From Papaver somniferum (taxonomy: Eukaryota; Streptophyta; Magnoliopsida; Ranunculales; Papaveraceae): a stretch of 64,000 bases of DNA. The stretch covers positions 161,204,770 to 161,268,769 of the forward strand of contig NC_039366.1 of assembly GCF_003573695.1 (NCBI RefSeq), written 5' to 3'. Shown here piece by piece: positions 46,385 through 57,475 of the stretch (positions within the stretch are counted from its first letter, which is position 1; each line of letters opens with the position of its first letter). A program made the translations under genes and the position numbers. The notes beneath the pieces were generated by a model, which searched no databases, was not told the origin of the DNA, and saw nothing but the letters and a program-made list of their open reading frames with translations.

Positions 46385-46755
46385 GGTTCTCCTCCCTATT
46401 TCCAAAAGAGAGAGAAACCAAGTGTTAATACAACGTATTCAAACACATAGAGCTGATTGCTTACATCCTACAAGCCAGTTCGGTATTCTGATACAAGTCA
46501 TAAGCAGCCAACACCTTCACAATCTCAACACCTTCTTCGCTTCCCTCCCTAAGATCAACCCCGTCTCCTTCACTTTGTGACCGAAGCACGTCTGGAACGA
46601 CCATTTCTTGGTTTAGGACAGAATTGTACAGATTGATCTCTCGAATCAGAAAGCACTCCCGTGCAGTGCATTTGTTTAGGGTTTAGATTCATTTCTCATC
46701 CACACACACCCCAAAATTACCAAAAACAACAGAAATAGTTTCACCCATAAACAAT

Positions 46756-46773
46756 TGGCGACCACAGTGGGAG
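46756..46773 (+). promoter_or_regulatory. Primer-binding site of the Tat element
   Basis: TGGCGACCACAGTGGGAG two bases after the LTR. TGGCGAC-type primer sites (not initiator-Met) are typical of Tat/Athila-group Ty3 elements; the exact tRNA was not determined. Confidence 0.75.
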
Positions 46774-46835
46774 ATTAATCTCTCGGTTGTGAAGTCAATT
46801 TCTTCAATACCCAATTTCATTAGGCTGATTTCAAA

Positions 46836-47300
46836 ATGGTCGGTCTTAGGGATACCGCAACGGCTTCAGATCCTGGTCGAAGTTCCTCCAACGGTATATC
46901 TGATGGTGTCGACGGAGGAATACCAACATTGATCGAGTTAGCACGGGTGCAGGAGGTTCACACGAAGAACATGAACCTGATCAAAGAAATGATAAACGAC
47001 ATACTCGATCTCCTCATCAAGATGACGTCAGAGATGAGCGGTCCTATCATGGAGACTTCGACACTGGGGACTGATCATCCTCAAATCAACAGTTTCACTA
47101 TGAACCGGAGGCCAGTGGATCAGGAAGCAACTTCTCTAATGGAAAGTTTGTGCGAACTTTTGCACCTCTTGAAGAATCAGCGGGCGGAGACGTTTGTTGC
47201 AATCAACCAGATAGCCCTGGACGTGCATTTAACTCCCTTGCGCCCAGAAGTCTCAAACACAGCAGAGATGTATGTGAACAATTTTATATTTACAGAGTAA
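46836..47300 (+). pseudogene. Tat gag remnant
   Basis: ATG at 46836, MVGLRDTATASDPGRSS, 154 codons. The middle (LARVQEVHTKNMNLIKEMIN) is helical. The usual capsid core and zinc knuckles are absent, so most of gag has been deleted. The position right after the primer site supports the call; sequence similarity alone would not. Confidence 0.55.
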
Positions 47301-47303
47301 GAC

Positions 47304-47681
47304 ATGATGGCAGAGGAGGGCCACAACCGGGCTCTGCACGTTACTGCGCGCATCAAGGATTCAGATTTCAAGCGGGCCCTCATCAACACAGGAGCATATT
47401 CGAATGTGATTACTCTCAAATCACTCAAGACAGCTAAGGTCCGCTCAAGCAAGATCGTGCGACGGCCTACCACGATGACGGACTTTGAAGGAAATCAAAC
47501 TAACACATTCGGGTACGTCAATCTGAGTTTATCTGTAGGACCCATTCAGTCGAAGGTGAAGTTTGAAGTTATAGAGAAGGAGCCAGACTACCATATGATA
47601 CTGGGGAGGCCATGGCTTCATGACAATCGGATTGTCCCTTCGACATATCACCAATGCCTGAAGACTATGCTGAATAAATAA
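47304..47681 (+). pseudogene. Tat aspartic protease remnant
   Basis: Retropepsin-type domain: HVTARIKDSDFKRALINTGA begins the active-site strand, and YHMILGRPWLHDNRIVPSTY is the conserved C-terminal motif of plant Ty3 proteases. The active-site Asp is replaced by Asn (INTGA instead of a D-containing motif), so catalysis is not expected. An in-frame TAA at 47679 precedes readable linker sequence. Confidence 0.8.
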
Positions 47682-48340
47682 GTCGTCTGTATTCCTGCAT
47701 CACTGTCTCCTTATGCACCAATATGTGGAATGGAGTTATTCGAACCAAGAGAGACCCCGCGGGAGGAATTATACAAAGTTCATTGCATCCCACTCCCCAC
47801 GTGGGCGTCGATCCAGGAAGAGGACCGGCTTTCATTGAGGGCCGACACCCACGATGCATCTTTGCTAACAAGGCGTTCTCCTTCATCTAGTGAAGCAGTG
47901 ACCCCACATTCACACGAAGAGGGGGCGAACTTTCGTGGCGAGCCGTGATCAGAAAGGGAAAACTTTATACCGCCGCCGATGTTAGCAATTAGCAGGGGAG
48001 ACTACCAGTCTCTCCTCCCAATAGAATGTTACCAAAACGGCGAGCCACAGGAAGAGGTGTTGGATGCTCCCAGACATCTTCAAGACGGCACCAACTCCAC
48101 AACCGACGAGCTCGAAATCGTTAACATCGGGAATGAAGAATCTCCCAGGCCTATCTCCATCAGCTCGACTTTGTCCACGGATGAGCGAATGAAGCTTGAT
48201 GGGCAAGGTGACCTACATTCGACGTTTTATACCTGGCCTAGCCCGTCTTGTCGCTTCATTCACTCCCTTGCTAAAGAAAGGAGCAAGCTTCATCTGGACC
48301 AATGTACAACAAGAAGCGTTTCGAAAGATTCAGTGAATAT
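47682..48340 (+). pseudogene. Pol linker and reverse transcriptase remnant (core deleted)
   Basis: 47730-48200 holds the protease-RT linker, ending with PRPISISSTLSTDERMKL, the block that normally precedes the RT fingers. It then jumps, with a frame change, to RRFIPGLARLVASFTPLLKK and GASFIWTNVQQEAFRKIQ, the RT thumb/connection. The fingers and palm, including the YxDD catalytic motif, are missing: an internal deletion near 48215. Confidence 0.75.
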
Positions 48341-48684
48341 TGTCATCTCCAACTATCATGAAGTCTCCAGCCCAAGGAAGGCCGTTATGTCTCTACACCG
48401 ATTTCAGTGATACTGCCGCCGGCGCCTTGCTCGCTCAAGAAGATGACAAGGGAGTCGAACGTCCTATATACTACTTCAGCCGAATATTGAGAGATGCTGA
48501 ACTCAGATATCCCAGAGCGGAGAAGGCATGCTTGGCACTGATTCATTCCATTCAGAAGTTCAGGCATTACCTGATGTCCAACAAGGTGATACTCATATCT
48601 AAATCTGATCCTGCGAAGTTTTTGCTTTCGAAACCAGTCCCGATGGGAAGATCGGATAAGTGGCTTCTCCAAATGTGTAGTTAG
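48341..48684 (+). pseudogene. Tat RNase H (retroviral-type position)
   Basis: GRPLCLYTDFSDTAAGALLA and RPIYYFSRILRDAELRYPRA with EKACLALIHSIQKFRHYL and SKSDPAKFLLSKP match the RNase H domain that follows RT in Ty3 elements. Catalytic acidic positions (D in TDFSD, E in RAEKA, D in KSDP) are visible. It ends at a TAG at 48684 in an otherwise continuous pol. Confidence 0.85.
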
Positions 48685-48734
48685 ACATAACATGTAAATC
48701 ACTTAGAGCCATCAAGGGACAAGCAGTTGCATAT

Positions 48735-49286
48735 TTGCTAGCAGCGTTCCCAGGAGAATGCACTACTGCATTACGTGAAGACCTTCCTGGAGAATTTCCA
48801 GACATCTCCGTTGTTGAAGAAGAAGCCTGGATGTTATATTTTGACGGTTCTTCCACTCCTAGCAACAACACCGGAGGAGCAGGCATAGTCCTCGTATCTC
48901 CGACCGGCGAAGTCTTTTCACACTCCTTCAAGCTGGATTTTCAATGCATTAACAATTCAGCAGAATATGAATCCTTCCTCATAGGGCTGTTATTAGTCAA
49001 GCAAGCAGGGGCCACGCGTCTGGAAATAAGAGGTGATTCTAAACTACTGGTTAGTCAGATGAATGGATTATATGCGTTGAAGGAAGTAACCCTAGCTCCG
49101 TATCGATCCGAAGCACAGAGGTTACTAAACTACTTTGCCGATGCAACCACAACTCATGTCGGCCACAACAACAACATACACGCCGATTGTTTAGCATCGT
49201 TGGATTCTAAATTACAGTTCGAAGGTATAGAAGAAACCCTGACAGTGAAGAGAAGAACGGTAGAATCAACGTGGCTTTCACAATGA
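48735..49286 (+). pseudogene. Tat second (archaeal-type) RNase H
   Basis: WMLYFDGSSTPSNNTGGAGI, NNSAEYESFLIGLLLVKQAG, LEIRGDSKLLVSQMNG and NNNIHADCLASL give the D-E-D-D pattern of archaeal/plant-type RNase H. Presence of two RNase H domains in tandem is the established mark of Tat-lineage Ty3 elements. The fold is well kept and open over 183 codons, but upstream and downstream stops isolate it. Confidence 0.85.
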
Positions 49287-49339
49287 AAAGACACTGGAAC
49301 CTGCGACTGGTGGACTCCGATCATCCAGGAGCTTAGCAG

Positions 49340-49676
49340 CTCGCTTTCTCAAGGAAAGGTTAGTCTCAAAACCTTGCAAAGCTTCTTCATGCTCCATAGT
49401 ATGTTATATCATCGAAACCCGGACGGTTCCCTATCAAGATGTCTCGGAGATGATGAAGCACAGCTGCAGCTTAACCGTGTTCACAATGAAATTTGTGGAC
49501 AAACGTTGGTGGTAACGCTCTATCGGCGTCTTCAACTCTTAGGCTATTATTGGTCAGAAATGGAGACGCAATCTCGGCTACTCCAAAAGTCTTGTTCGAA
49601 CTGTCAAGCGCCGCCACACCAACTGGAGGTTTTGCATCATAAGTCATGCCAGGGACTGGAGAGAGCCGTATATTAG
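49340..49676 (+). pseudogene. Zinc-binding-like domain upstream of integrase
   Basis: SFFMLHSMLYHRNPDGSLSR, LGDDEAQLQLNRVHNEICGQ and LGYYWSEMETQSRLLQKSCS plus CQ resemble the H2C2 domain at the start of Ty3 integrases. The second His appears missing. A second, better H2C2 follows at 49726, so the element carries a duplicated or composite domain here. Confidence 0.65.
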
Positions 49677-49725
49677 CTATCTCCGCGATGGAGTAATTCC
49701 CGCTAATCCAAAGGAGGCTGTCAAG

Positions 49726-50897
49726 GTGAAGCAAAGGTCGAAACAGTTCGTATTTCACGAAGGGGTCATGTATCGCATAAGCTTTGGAGGCGATCTGTTA
49801 CGATGCTTGGCTGAGGAGGAAATTCCGACCATGTTAAAAGAGATGCATGAAGGGGAGCATCAAGGGAAGAAGAAATTGTTTCTCCAGATACACGAGAAAT
49901 ATTATTGGCCAACCATGGAGGAAGACGCAGCTGCCTTTGTCCAAAACTGCCACAAGTGTCAAATTCATGGAAACCTTGTTCACGCACCTTCCACTCCTTT
50001 ACACTCGATAAGCAGTCCATTGCCGTTTTATAGCTGGGGACTTGACATTGTTGGGAAGATCAATCCGCCATCATCAAAGCAGCATGAGTATATCATAACC
50101 GCAACGAAGTAGTTCACTAAATGGGTTGAAGCTATTCCCCTACGGGGGACTACAGGGGAGACGGTTGCAGCCTTCATTAAGGAGTACATCATCTGTCGCT
50201 TTGGCGTGCCTAAACATATTATCACTGATAATGGCACCCCCTTCGCCAACAAACACGTACGAGAGTTGCTTGAAGAATATGGAATTAAACAGGTCTTCTC
50301 CACCATCTATTATCCTCAAGGGAACGGACATGCCGAGAGCATACACAAAACGTTAATCCGGATTCTCAGTCGGACAGTACACGACAATCCCAGAGAGTAT
50401 CATGAACAACTGCCGATGGTGCTATGGGCGTACCGGATGGCACCTAGAAGTTCCATTGGGGTTTCCCTATACTTACTTGTTTATGGTGCGGATGCTATTC
50501 TCCCACCAGAAATCAAGATCCCATCAGCCAGGATTGCAGCAGCAAGTGGGGTCCACTGGAACGAGTCTGAAGCATCTAACTCCAGAATCGCCGAGTTAGA
50601 TACTCTGGATTTCAGGAGAAGCAAGGCAGAGGAACGTGCTCAGGTGTACTTAAGTAGAATCTCGAAAGCATAAGACAAAACTGTGAAGCCACGAGTTTTT
50701 TAAGTAGGAGATCTAGTCTTGAAGACAGCCAAGCACATCCAACAAGACATGTCTGCACCAAAGTTCTCTCCGAAATGGGAAGGTCCCTTCGTGATTACCA
50801 AGGCTTACAGTACTGGCTACTACAAGATCATCAAGGTGGATGGAGGCAAGTTAGAAGCAGTCATCAATGGAATATGGCTCAAGGCATACCATGCTTG
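49726..50897 (+). pseudogene. Tat integrase with internal stops
   Basis: Order: H2C2 zinc domain (QFVFHEGVMYRISFGGDLLR, MHEGEHQGKKK, CHKCQIHGN); catalytic core with WGLDIVGKI (first D), TDNGTPFANK (second D) and YPQGNGHAESIHK (E); C-terminal fold ending at a TGA near 50897. The integrase would insert the cDNA into chromosomes. In-frame stops at 50110 (TAG, where a Tyr-like residue of the FTKW motif is expected), about 50671 (TAA) and about 50701 (TAA) break it. The intact tail sequence at 42538-42885 shows what was lost. Confidence 0.85.
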
Positions 50898-51104
50898 ATC
50901 ATTGTCCCGCAACTGTCCCATGACATGACAATACATGCATTTTCATCACATATTTGAATTATAGATTTATTCAGAAAATATTAATGGAAAAACTTTATTC
51001 ATCTACCGAAAAGCCAATTCAATTCATTTCTCAGTGCAATTACTAGCTCAAGAATGTTCAAAAAAAAAATGATGACAATGACATTAACAGTAAGGAGACG
51101 CAGC

Positions 51105-51981
51105 TTAGAAGAGGCCATCCAGCAGATTGTAGTCTCTTGAAAGCATCATCTTCAACCTAGTTTGATACCTCTCCATTCTGTTCCTCAAGCTTTGGACCGC
51201 CTGCTCCACCTTCTCTGATTCGGAAGCCAGAGCCTTCTCCTCCTCCAAGATAGCTTTCGCAACGGGAACTACATTCACGAGGATACCAGCCCGATCAACT
51301 TTAATGATGTCAAGACGCTGCCGCAACCAGCCCACGTTGAACTCCATGGATTCGCAGGTAGATATCATTTTCTCCCACTTTTCAAGGTTTGATTCAACAA
51401 CGTTGCGGATAGAGACATCCTACATCTCAACAATCATGGGAAGAAGGCAGTTTACCGTAGTGACCAAAGCAGACGAACAGTGCCGGACCACATTCCTGGT
51501 TGCGATGTGGCCATACTTTCTCCACACCTTTGTGTATAAGAGCACAAACTCTTTTCGCACTTAAGAATCCACCAACATCCATGTAGCTGGAAGATAGTCA
51601 TTTCGTGCGAATATCGAATAAGAGGCCCGCGTTGGGGTATTCGTAAGATGAGATACCCAGATCAGCATCTTCAAGGTCCGCTGGCGTAGGCGTGTTGGAA
51701 TTTGAAATAAGCGGACTAGTTAAGTCATCGTCGTCGATGACCGTCACGCATGTTCCAGAAGGGTATCTCTGCAAAAAAATGAGGATTATTCACCATGAAG
51801 CAAGAATAACTGTTCAGAAAAGGAAAGAAAAAAGGAAACGAACCGGTATAATCTTCTTAACTCGAAGAACACGAGCAGGAGGTTCATCACGAGGCTCAGG
51901 ACCACACTGAGACACGGATCGCGCACGCTTAACAGAAGATCCTGGATGATATGAAGAAGACGATCTGCTACTGTTTGACAT
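51105..51981 (-). pseudogene. Antisense two-exon gene, PEARLI-4-like, copy 2
   Basis: Second copy of the antisense gene. Exon 1 (51981-51844) starts MSNSSRSSSSYHPGSS; a 75-nt GT-AG intron (51843-51769) follows; exon 2 runs from 51768. It keeps the segment DDDDLTSPLISNSNTPTPAD that copy 1 lost, but has a TGA near 51600, a one-base insertion near 51560 and a TAG near 51420. The last 87 codons (51368-51105, ESMEFNVGWLRQRLDIIKV to the coiled coil) are open. The same intron position in both copies supports a real gene structure. Confidence 0.65.
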
Positions 51982-52139
51982 GATGGAGTTTCTACAAGAA
52001 AATCCTATATTAAAACGTAAATATGGTTCAAGATCCCTGCACATACATATATGTCAAGAAAAACCCTAAAAGAAGACTAGAGGCGGCTGCGGCGGAGTAT
52101 ACCCGATGGACAAGGGTTTAACACCAACCAAGTCACACT

Positions 52140-54863
52140 ATCTTCCAAACCTTAATTAAGATCGGAAAAGACCGTTGAGGAGGAACGGCTCAACCAACTC
52201 CGGGACGTTTTGGGCATACGACAGTCTTCTCTCACGCGGTAAATATGTATTTACTTTAGCTTGGTCATTTCGATACGTAAATTATCACCATCTCATGCCT
52301 ACCTCACAACGATGTAATCATTATGTGCTAGGCAGGGGACTTAATGTTGATGGTGGATTTTCGTTTAAGGTTAAAATTCTAAAAGCCGAATTTAATAGGC
52401 TGACATCCTATAAAGGATAAGGCCATTTGAGTGATGGATACTTCTTCACTTTATTAATTCACCTAGAATGGAGCATGTGGCAACAATCCCTGTGAATTAA
52501 ATACACCCAGAACGGAGCATGTAGCAACAATCCCGAATTTCTGTGGATTTATAACATTATTAATTAATGCTTTATTAGCCTTGTATTTCCTGTGTTGTTC
52601 CCGGGAACCCTCACTGTTGATGCGGCATGAGGACTGTGTGTTGCTCCTAACAGAGTAACACGAATCTCCGAGTGTCAATAGTGAGGCATGCACGAAATGC
52701 TCGTACAGGCTATCTCTCGGTGTGTTATACTAGCCCGATTGAGTAAAGTGTCTCGGTGTGTTATACTAGCCCGATTGAGCATCCCTCTCGGTGTGTTATA
52801 CTAGCCCGATTGAGTATAATCTGGACTGCCCGTGCTAGTCTCAGAAATAATCATGACCACGCAGGTTGGACGCATGATTAGATAGCCTAGACGATCCTCA
52901 GTAGGAGCAGGCTATCACCACAATGACCACCTGCAGGCCCGGTAATGCTCTGGCTGGTCGAACGCATGCCTTACCCCAAATAGCCGCCAAACGCCAGCCC
53001 TGAAGAGGATGGTCGAGCAGGCATGGAGTGGCTAGCATGCGCAAGACTGTCAAAAAATGGTCTCAAAATAAGTTGCGACCGTCCAACTTCGCAGGCACGG
53101 TTGGACGACTTGGATTGTCCCGCGATCAATTGGTGAAGTGTTGGCACGCCCATTGGCGGGCCCACTTTCCACCTACCTGATCGGTTCTCCCACAACCAAG
53201 CTATGGAGCAATAAACTATTGCCCAAACATGGATGGAGTGATGCTTTAGAAAACCGTGGAAATCCAAATTGATCACGACCATCCAACTTCTCAAGCATGG
53301 TTGGATGGTTTAGATCACACCCAGGACTGTCGGTCAGGTATCACCATGTTCACCACCGGCCCAATGTGGGTCCCACGTGGTCGTCCAGTCCATACGAAGA
53401 GCATAGGATGCAAATTCGTCCGGCCAAAGTAGCATGCGCGCGACCAACATAAAACCCTAATTAGGGTTTGCGGCAATATTACATGTATCGTAAATCGATC
53501 ACGAGCGTCCATCTTCGCCAGCCTGGATGAAGGGTGCAGGAATAGACTAAGGAGATCCAGATAGTATCTACATGATCATCGTGGGCCCGTCTACCTCTAT
53601 GTCCGACCGACCAGAGCAAGGCAGGACCAGATGCCTCGATTCGTGCGCCCAAAGGTGGCATGTTACGTCTCCTTAAGGAATCCTTTGCGACATAGGATTC
53701 CTATTGAAAACAGATTTCGACCACTTCTCTTCGCCGGTCGAATCGAGTGGTTTAGATCGCACCTTCGCGAGACAAGCTAGCATGGGCGTGAGCACCGGCG
53801 GGCCACCTCCATGCAGGACCAATCGGTCCCTCCAAAATCTTCCCCTAAGATCAAATTCGATTGAGCTGAAAGTGGGTGCTTGCGCACCTCCCAAACCCTA
53901 ATCCAACGTTCGCAAGCCATCTCGTCCGTACAACTTCGCTAGATTGGACGGACGGCCTAGGATAGGAGTTAGGCGACCAGTGAGGCATCACCATGATCAT
54001 CGTCCGCCACTCTTCCCTGTAGAGTTATAGGCCATGGCATGACTCGCCCATACAGCCTCCAAACGGTCACTCGAACGTGGCTGGACGTGATGCTGTTTTA
54101 AGACGCTTAATTCGTGACTTACTCCGTTAAGCTTTAAAACAGCGATGCTTCATGCATATTGAATATATTCGATGCATAACATGCGTAGAATACACACGAT
54201 ATTTTATGAATATCGACTTTCCAAATAACTTAGTTATTTAACCTAGCACCGTATGCTACCTTTTGTGGGTCCCACGATCCACACACTCGAGACATTAATC
54301 GTGTCACAAACTGGGGGATACATACTGGGGTATTGGTCTGGCGGTTTACAGCATGCAGCGTGCAACGTGCCATCACAAGAACGTGTCAGGAAGACATGGA
54401 CGGTTAGTGATGATGGGAGAAGTGGGCTTATACCTGATCGTGTGACAATCACTAGCACGACTCCACTACTCCATCACTTCACTTCCTCCACTTACCACGA
54501 GAGATGTGGATTAGGCTCAAAGACTTTTATAAATAGGTTCTCCTCCCTATTTCCAAAAGAGAGAGAAACCAAGTGTTAATACAACGTATTCAAACACACA
54601 GAGTTTATTGCTTACATCCTGCAAGCCAGTTCGGTATTATGATACAAGTCATAAGCAGCCAACACCTTCACAATCTCAACACCTTCTTCGCTTCCCTCCC
54701 TAAGATCAACCCCATCTCCTGTTTTAGGCCAGAATTGTACAGATTTATCTCTCGAATCATAAAGCACTCCCGTGCAGTGCATTTGTTTAGGGTTTAGATT
54801 CATTTCCCATCTACACACACCCCAAAATTACCAAAAACAGCAGAAATAGTTTTCACCCATAAA
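52140..54863 (+). repeat. Tat LTR, right copy (left boundary unresolved)
   Basis: Near copy of 44100-46753, with TATAAATA at 54528 and the same U3 units. Differences include a triplicated ~40-bp unit at 52708-52805 (single in the other LTR) and an extra ~40 bp near 52890. It ends cacccataaa and then joins subfamily-B LTR sequence (aataacaataattgtaattg) at about 54863. Confidence 0.75.
52708..52805 (+). repeat. Triplicated ~40-bp unit in right Tat LTR
   Basis: Three tandem copies of ctcggtgtgttatactagcc followed by cgattgag; the central LTR has only one (about 44672-44700). This is a recent LTR-specific expansion. Confidence 0.9.
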
Positions 54864-57232
54864 AAAATAACAATAATTGTAATTGCGGAAAACAAAAGTA
54901 ATGACACAACAAGATTTTGTTAACGAGGAAACCGAAAATGCAAAAAACGTCCGGGACCTAGTCCAGAATTGGAATACTCTCAGAATTAAGCCATTATACA
55001 AAATCTAAACCCACTTCGTATAGTTGAGACCAAGCAACTAACCCTAGTTCACTTAGTTTCTTCAGTATCCCTGCGCTTCCGACTTTCAATGAGTGCACGC
55101 ACTGGAACAATTCCTTTGGATTGTATTCCAAATAGTAAAGGAACAACAAATCTGTTTGGTAACAACTTTATTGATTCTTTATGATAAAATATCTCAAGTC
55201 ATATGAAAAGGCTCTTCCGTTTAATCTAATAAACTCCTTTGCCTGGTTAGATCAATCCAATCTCTATTAACAAAGTAATAATATTCGTATTTGCAACAAT
55301 CAAAATAGATCTTGAAAGAACTATGATGTGTTACTGATCTCACGCAACTAATTAATCGAATAAATCCGATATTAGTTGGATCCCAGCCGATCAAGGTTTA
55401 TGCAACACAAAGATGTGAGAAACCAATAAGAAATCTTCTTTGTCTTCAAATATTCTTTAATTTTCAATTAAACCTGCACAGCGCCACTTGAATCTCTTGT
55501 GATCAATCATGCAAAGAACGAAGTCTGTTAACAATGGATTATCACAGGATGTCTTTAGACCTACAAACAGTTCTAATGATCCTGTCAACACTTTGATCTA
55601 GTTTGAGTGAATCTTATATCAGAAGAGAAGATTCTCAAGAATAAACAAACTAAGTGCAATCAAAGTTCAACTACCGTTACTCAATCAAATCAAATTGAAA
55701 ACTAATAACACTGCAATTATATAGTTTCCCACCAACGGTACTCGTACAGCTTTTTGATCCCACGGAAGTCTTAAAACAAGCGGTCATAAGAGATTTCACC
55801 TAATTAGGGTACTTTCCTCTCCGATTAGACGGCTCCACCTGAAACAATAAAAAGATGAAGTTTTTCTGGATCTTAGGATAGTTTTCTAGAAATGGTAACT
55901 GGGGTATTTATAGACCAAGGATGTTTGTACACCAAGGAATTTCCAAAACCGAAAGTATTCTAAATATATGCAATAAATGCCCATTCAGTTTTCATAATAC
56001 CAGGAAATGCTTTGTCCAATATTTTCCGAAATCTCTCAATTAAAAATCTCCAATTAGTAAATGCACATTACTAATTTTATTCTCTAGAGATATGCATTTA
56101 ATTGCTGGTAATTAAAGCATATAAAACTAATAACCTTAATTAAAAGATTATTAATTTATTTCGGAACAGGATCTCCTTGAGTAATAAGGAATATCTTTGA
56201 ACAATAAAAGATAAGAGTTACTGATCGTGTTCAAAGTATGTTGACATCTTTTCTTTGTAAATCCTCTTTCATATTTACAATCTTGGAATCGATTATACCA
56301 CACTTCCAAACAAGTTTATAATTGGTTCATCTGTATTGCAAGACAACTATGGGTTCACGGTTCTACCAATCACATGGATTGGTTATACCTTAATATGGAA
56401 CACTTGTGATCGGTCACACAAGCTACCAGTACCGGTTACATTAGTTACAAGGATCAATTACATCAATTACCAGGACCAGTTACCATATACACATGGTATT
56501 TCTTGTGATTGGTCACACCAGTCACTAGGATCGGTCACACCAACTACAAATATCGATCATACCATTTCAGGTGATTAATTGGGATCAGTTACATAACAAA
56601 GTTACGATCGGTTCTACCATCTCATACATATTGGTAATCCAAAGATTTGCAATAAATAACAATACCAATAAGCAAAGCGATTTCCCTTTCGATTCATAAA
56701 ACAAGTTCATGAATGTACTTCCTTTAAACAAATGTAAAACATTATTTCCTAGGATGAAATCTTCACCTTTACCCATTCACATAATCACAACAACATTCAT
56801 AATATTATGTCGATGTCATATCTACGAAGTTCAAAAGATAAGCGTTATACTTCGTAGTCTAATTCCTTAATACTATGATCATATGATCATGTCTCATTAC
56901 TAGAGTAAAATATTCATTCACGGATTCGCACTTATGTTTTCAATATAGCACGACTTGAAATATACGTTATGAATGAAACAATTCAAGTCAATATTATTAA
57001 CCTCAAGATGAAGGATGATGTCGTCGTTGTAGCTCGTTACTTCTTCACGTTCTTCAGGTCTTCGAGTAATACTTGTATGTCTCAATATTCCTAGACTTTC
57101 TAGTCTAACCTATACGATGTTGTCTCTAGTATATAATCAAACGACTCTTAGATGAGTTTTGATTCACTGAAATATGACAATCAAACTTGACATACCAACG
57201 CTTAGTGGGTTCAACCTAGCTATGCTCTAACA
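54864..57232 (-). repeat. 5' LTR of the subfamily-B element (body)
   Basis: Minus strand starts TGTTAGAGCATAGCTAGG at 57232. It lacks only the terminal ~395 bp, which the Ty3 tandem replaced. It keeps a 930-bp segment (55222-56155) missing from the 3' LTR, including a caaggatgtttgtacaccaa region. The 21-bp array is at 56340-56610. Confidence 0.8.
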
Positions 57233-57475
57233 CTTTCTCAATACAATCAATAATTCATGAACATTAAGCCACGGTTTGCAAAGATTGCATTCCTTAAATC
57301 ATAAACGTTTTAGCGCATGAGCATGAGAATCATACATAACAGATTTTAGAACTTCACCACTGTGTTCGGAAACCAGGTGCACGAACAACAGCTCCGAACC
57401 TTGGCCTAGTCAAGCCGTTCGCAAAACCATAAGTCTTGATTTCTCTAACCTATACGAAGTTGATATCCTATACGA
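57233..57475. repeat. Rearranged LTR-A fragments
   Basis: 57240-57355 matches LTR A in minus orientation (aattcatgaacattaagcca, cggtttgcaaagattgcatt), while the following LTR is in plus orientation. A short duplication of cctatacgaagttg (57448 and 57467) sits at the turn. This is a scrambled junction, not a gene. Confidence 0.7.

Larger units (their letters stand above)
44100..46753 (+). repeat. Tat LTR, central copy (left boundary unresolved)
   Basis: Ends cacccataaaca at 46753, two bases before the primer site. A TATA box (TATAAATA, 46377-46384) lies near the 3' end, placing the U3/R boundary at about 46.4 kb. The left boundary is unclear: no purine tract directly precedes a TG; a candidate is TGTTAGGCAGGGG near 44279. 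Five diverged units fill U3 (separate entry). Confidence 0.7.
42534..54863 (+). mobile_element. Tat-type Ty3/Gypsy tandem sharing a central LTR
   Basis: Order on the plus strand: integrase tail (42538-42885), antisense gene copy 1, LTR (ending 46753), primer site, gag remnant, protease, RT remnant, RNase H, second RNase H, integrase, antisense gene copy 2, LTR (ending about 54863). The segment 42534-46753 is a near copy of 50545-54863, about 95% identical by eye. A second, archaeal-type RNase H next to the normal one and an antisense gene downstream of pol are known hallmarks of the Tat lineage. Internal deletions removed most of gag and the RT core, so the element is non-autonomous. The left edge is a truncation, with no LTR. 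Confidence 0.85.
36642..57232 (-). mobile_element. Subfamily-B non-autonomous Copia-like element, split by a Ty3 tandem
   Basis: On the minus strand: 5' LTR (57232 down to 54863, plus a 13-bp stub at 42536-42524), primer site at 42521-42511, one pol-less reading frame, tandem repeats, polypurine tract and 3' LTR (38556 down to 36642). The two LTRs share the start TGTTAGAGCATAGCT and the aggatcggtcacacc-type array. The Ty3 block at 42534-54863 lies inside the 5' LTR. The ends carry no matching 5-bp flanks (caatc and ctttc), probably because the right flank is rearranged. Confidence 0.75.

Noticed and set aside
45106..46428. Several 60-140 codon frames on both strands of the Tat LTRs
   Set aside because: They arise from GC-rich hairpin units in U3; none has a domain, and open stretches occur on both strands at once.
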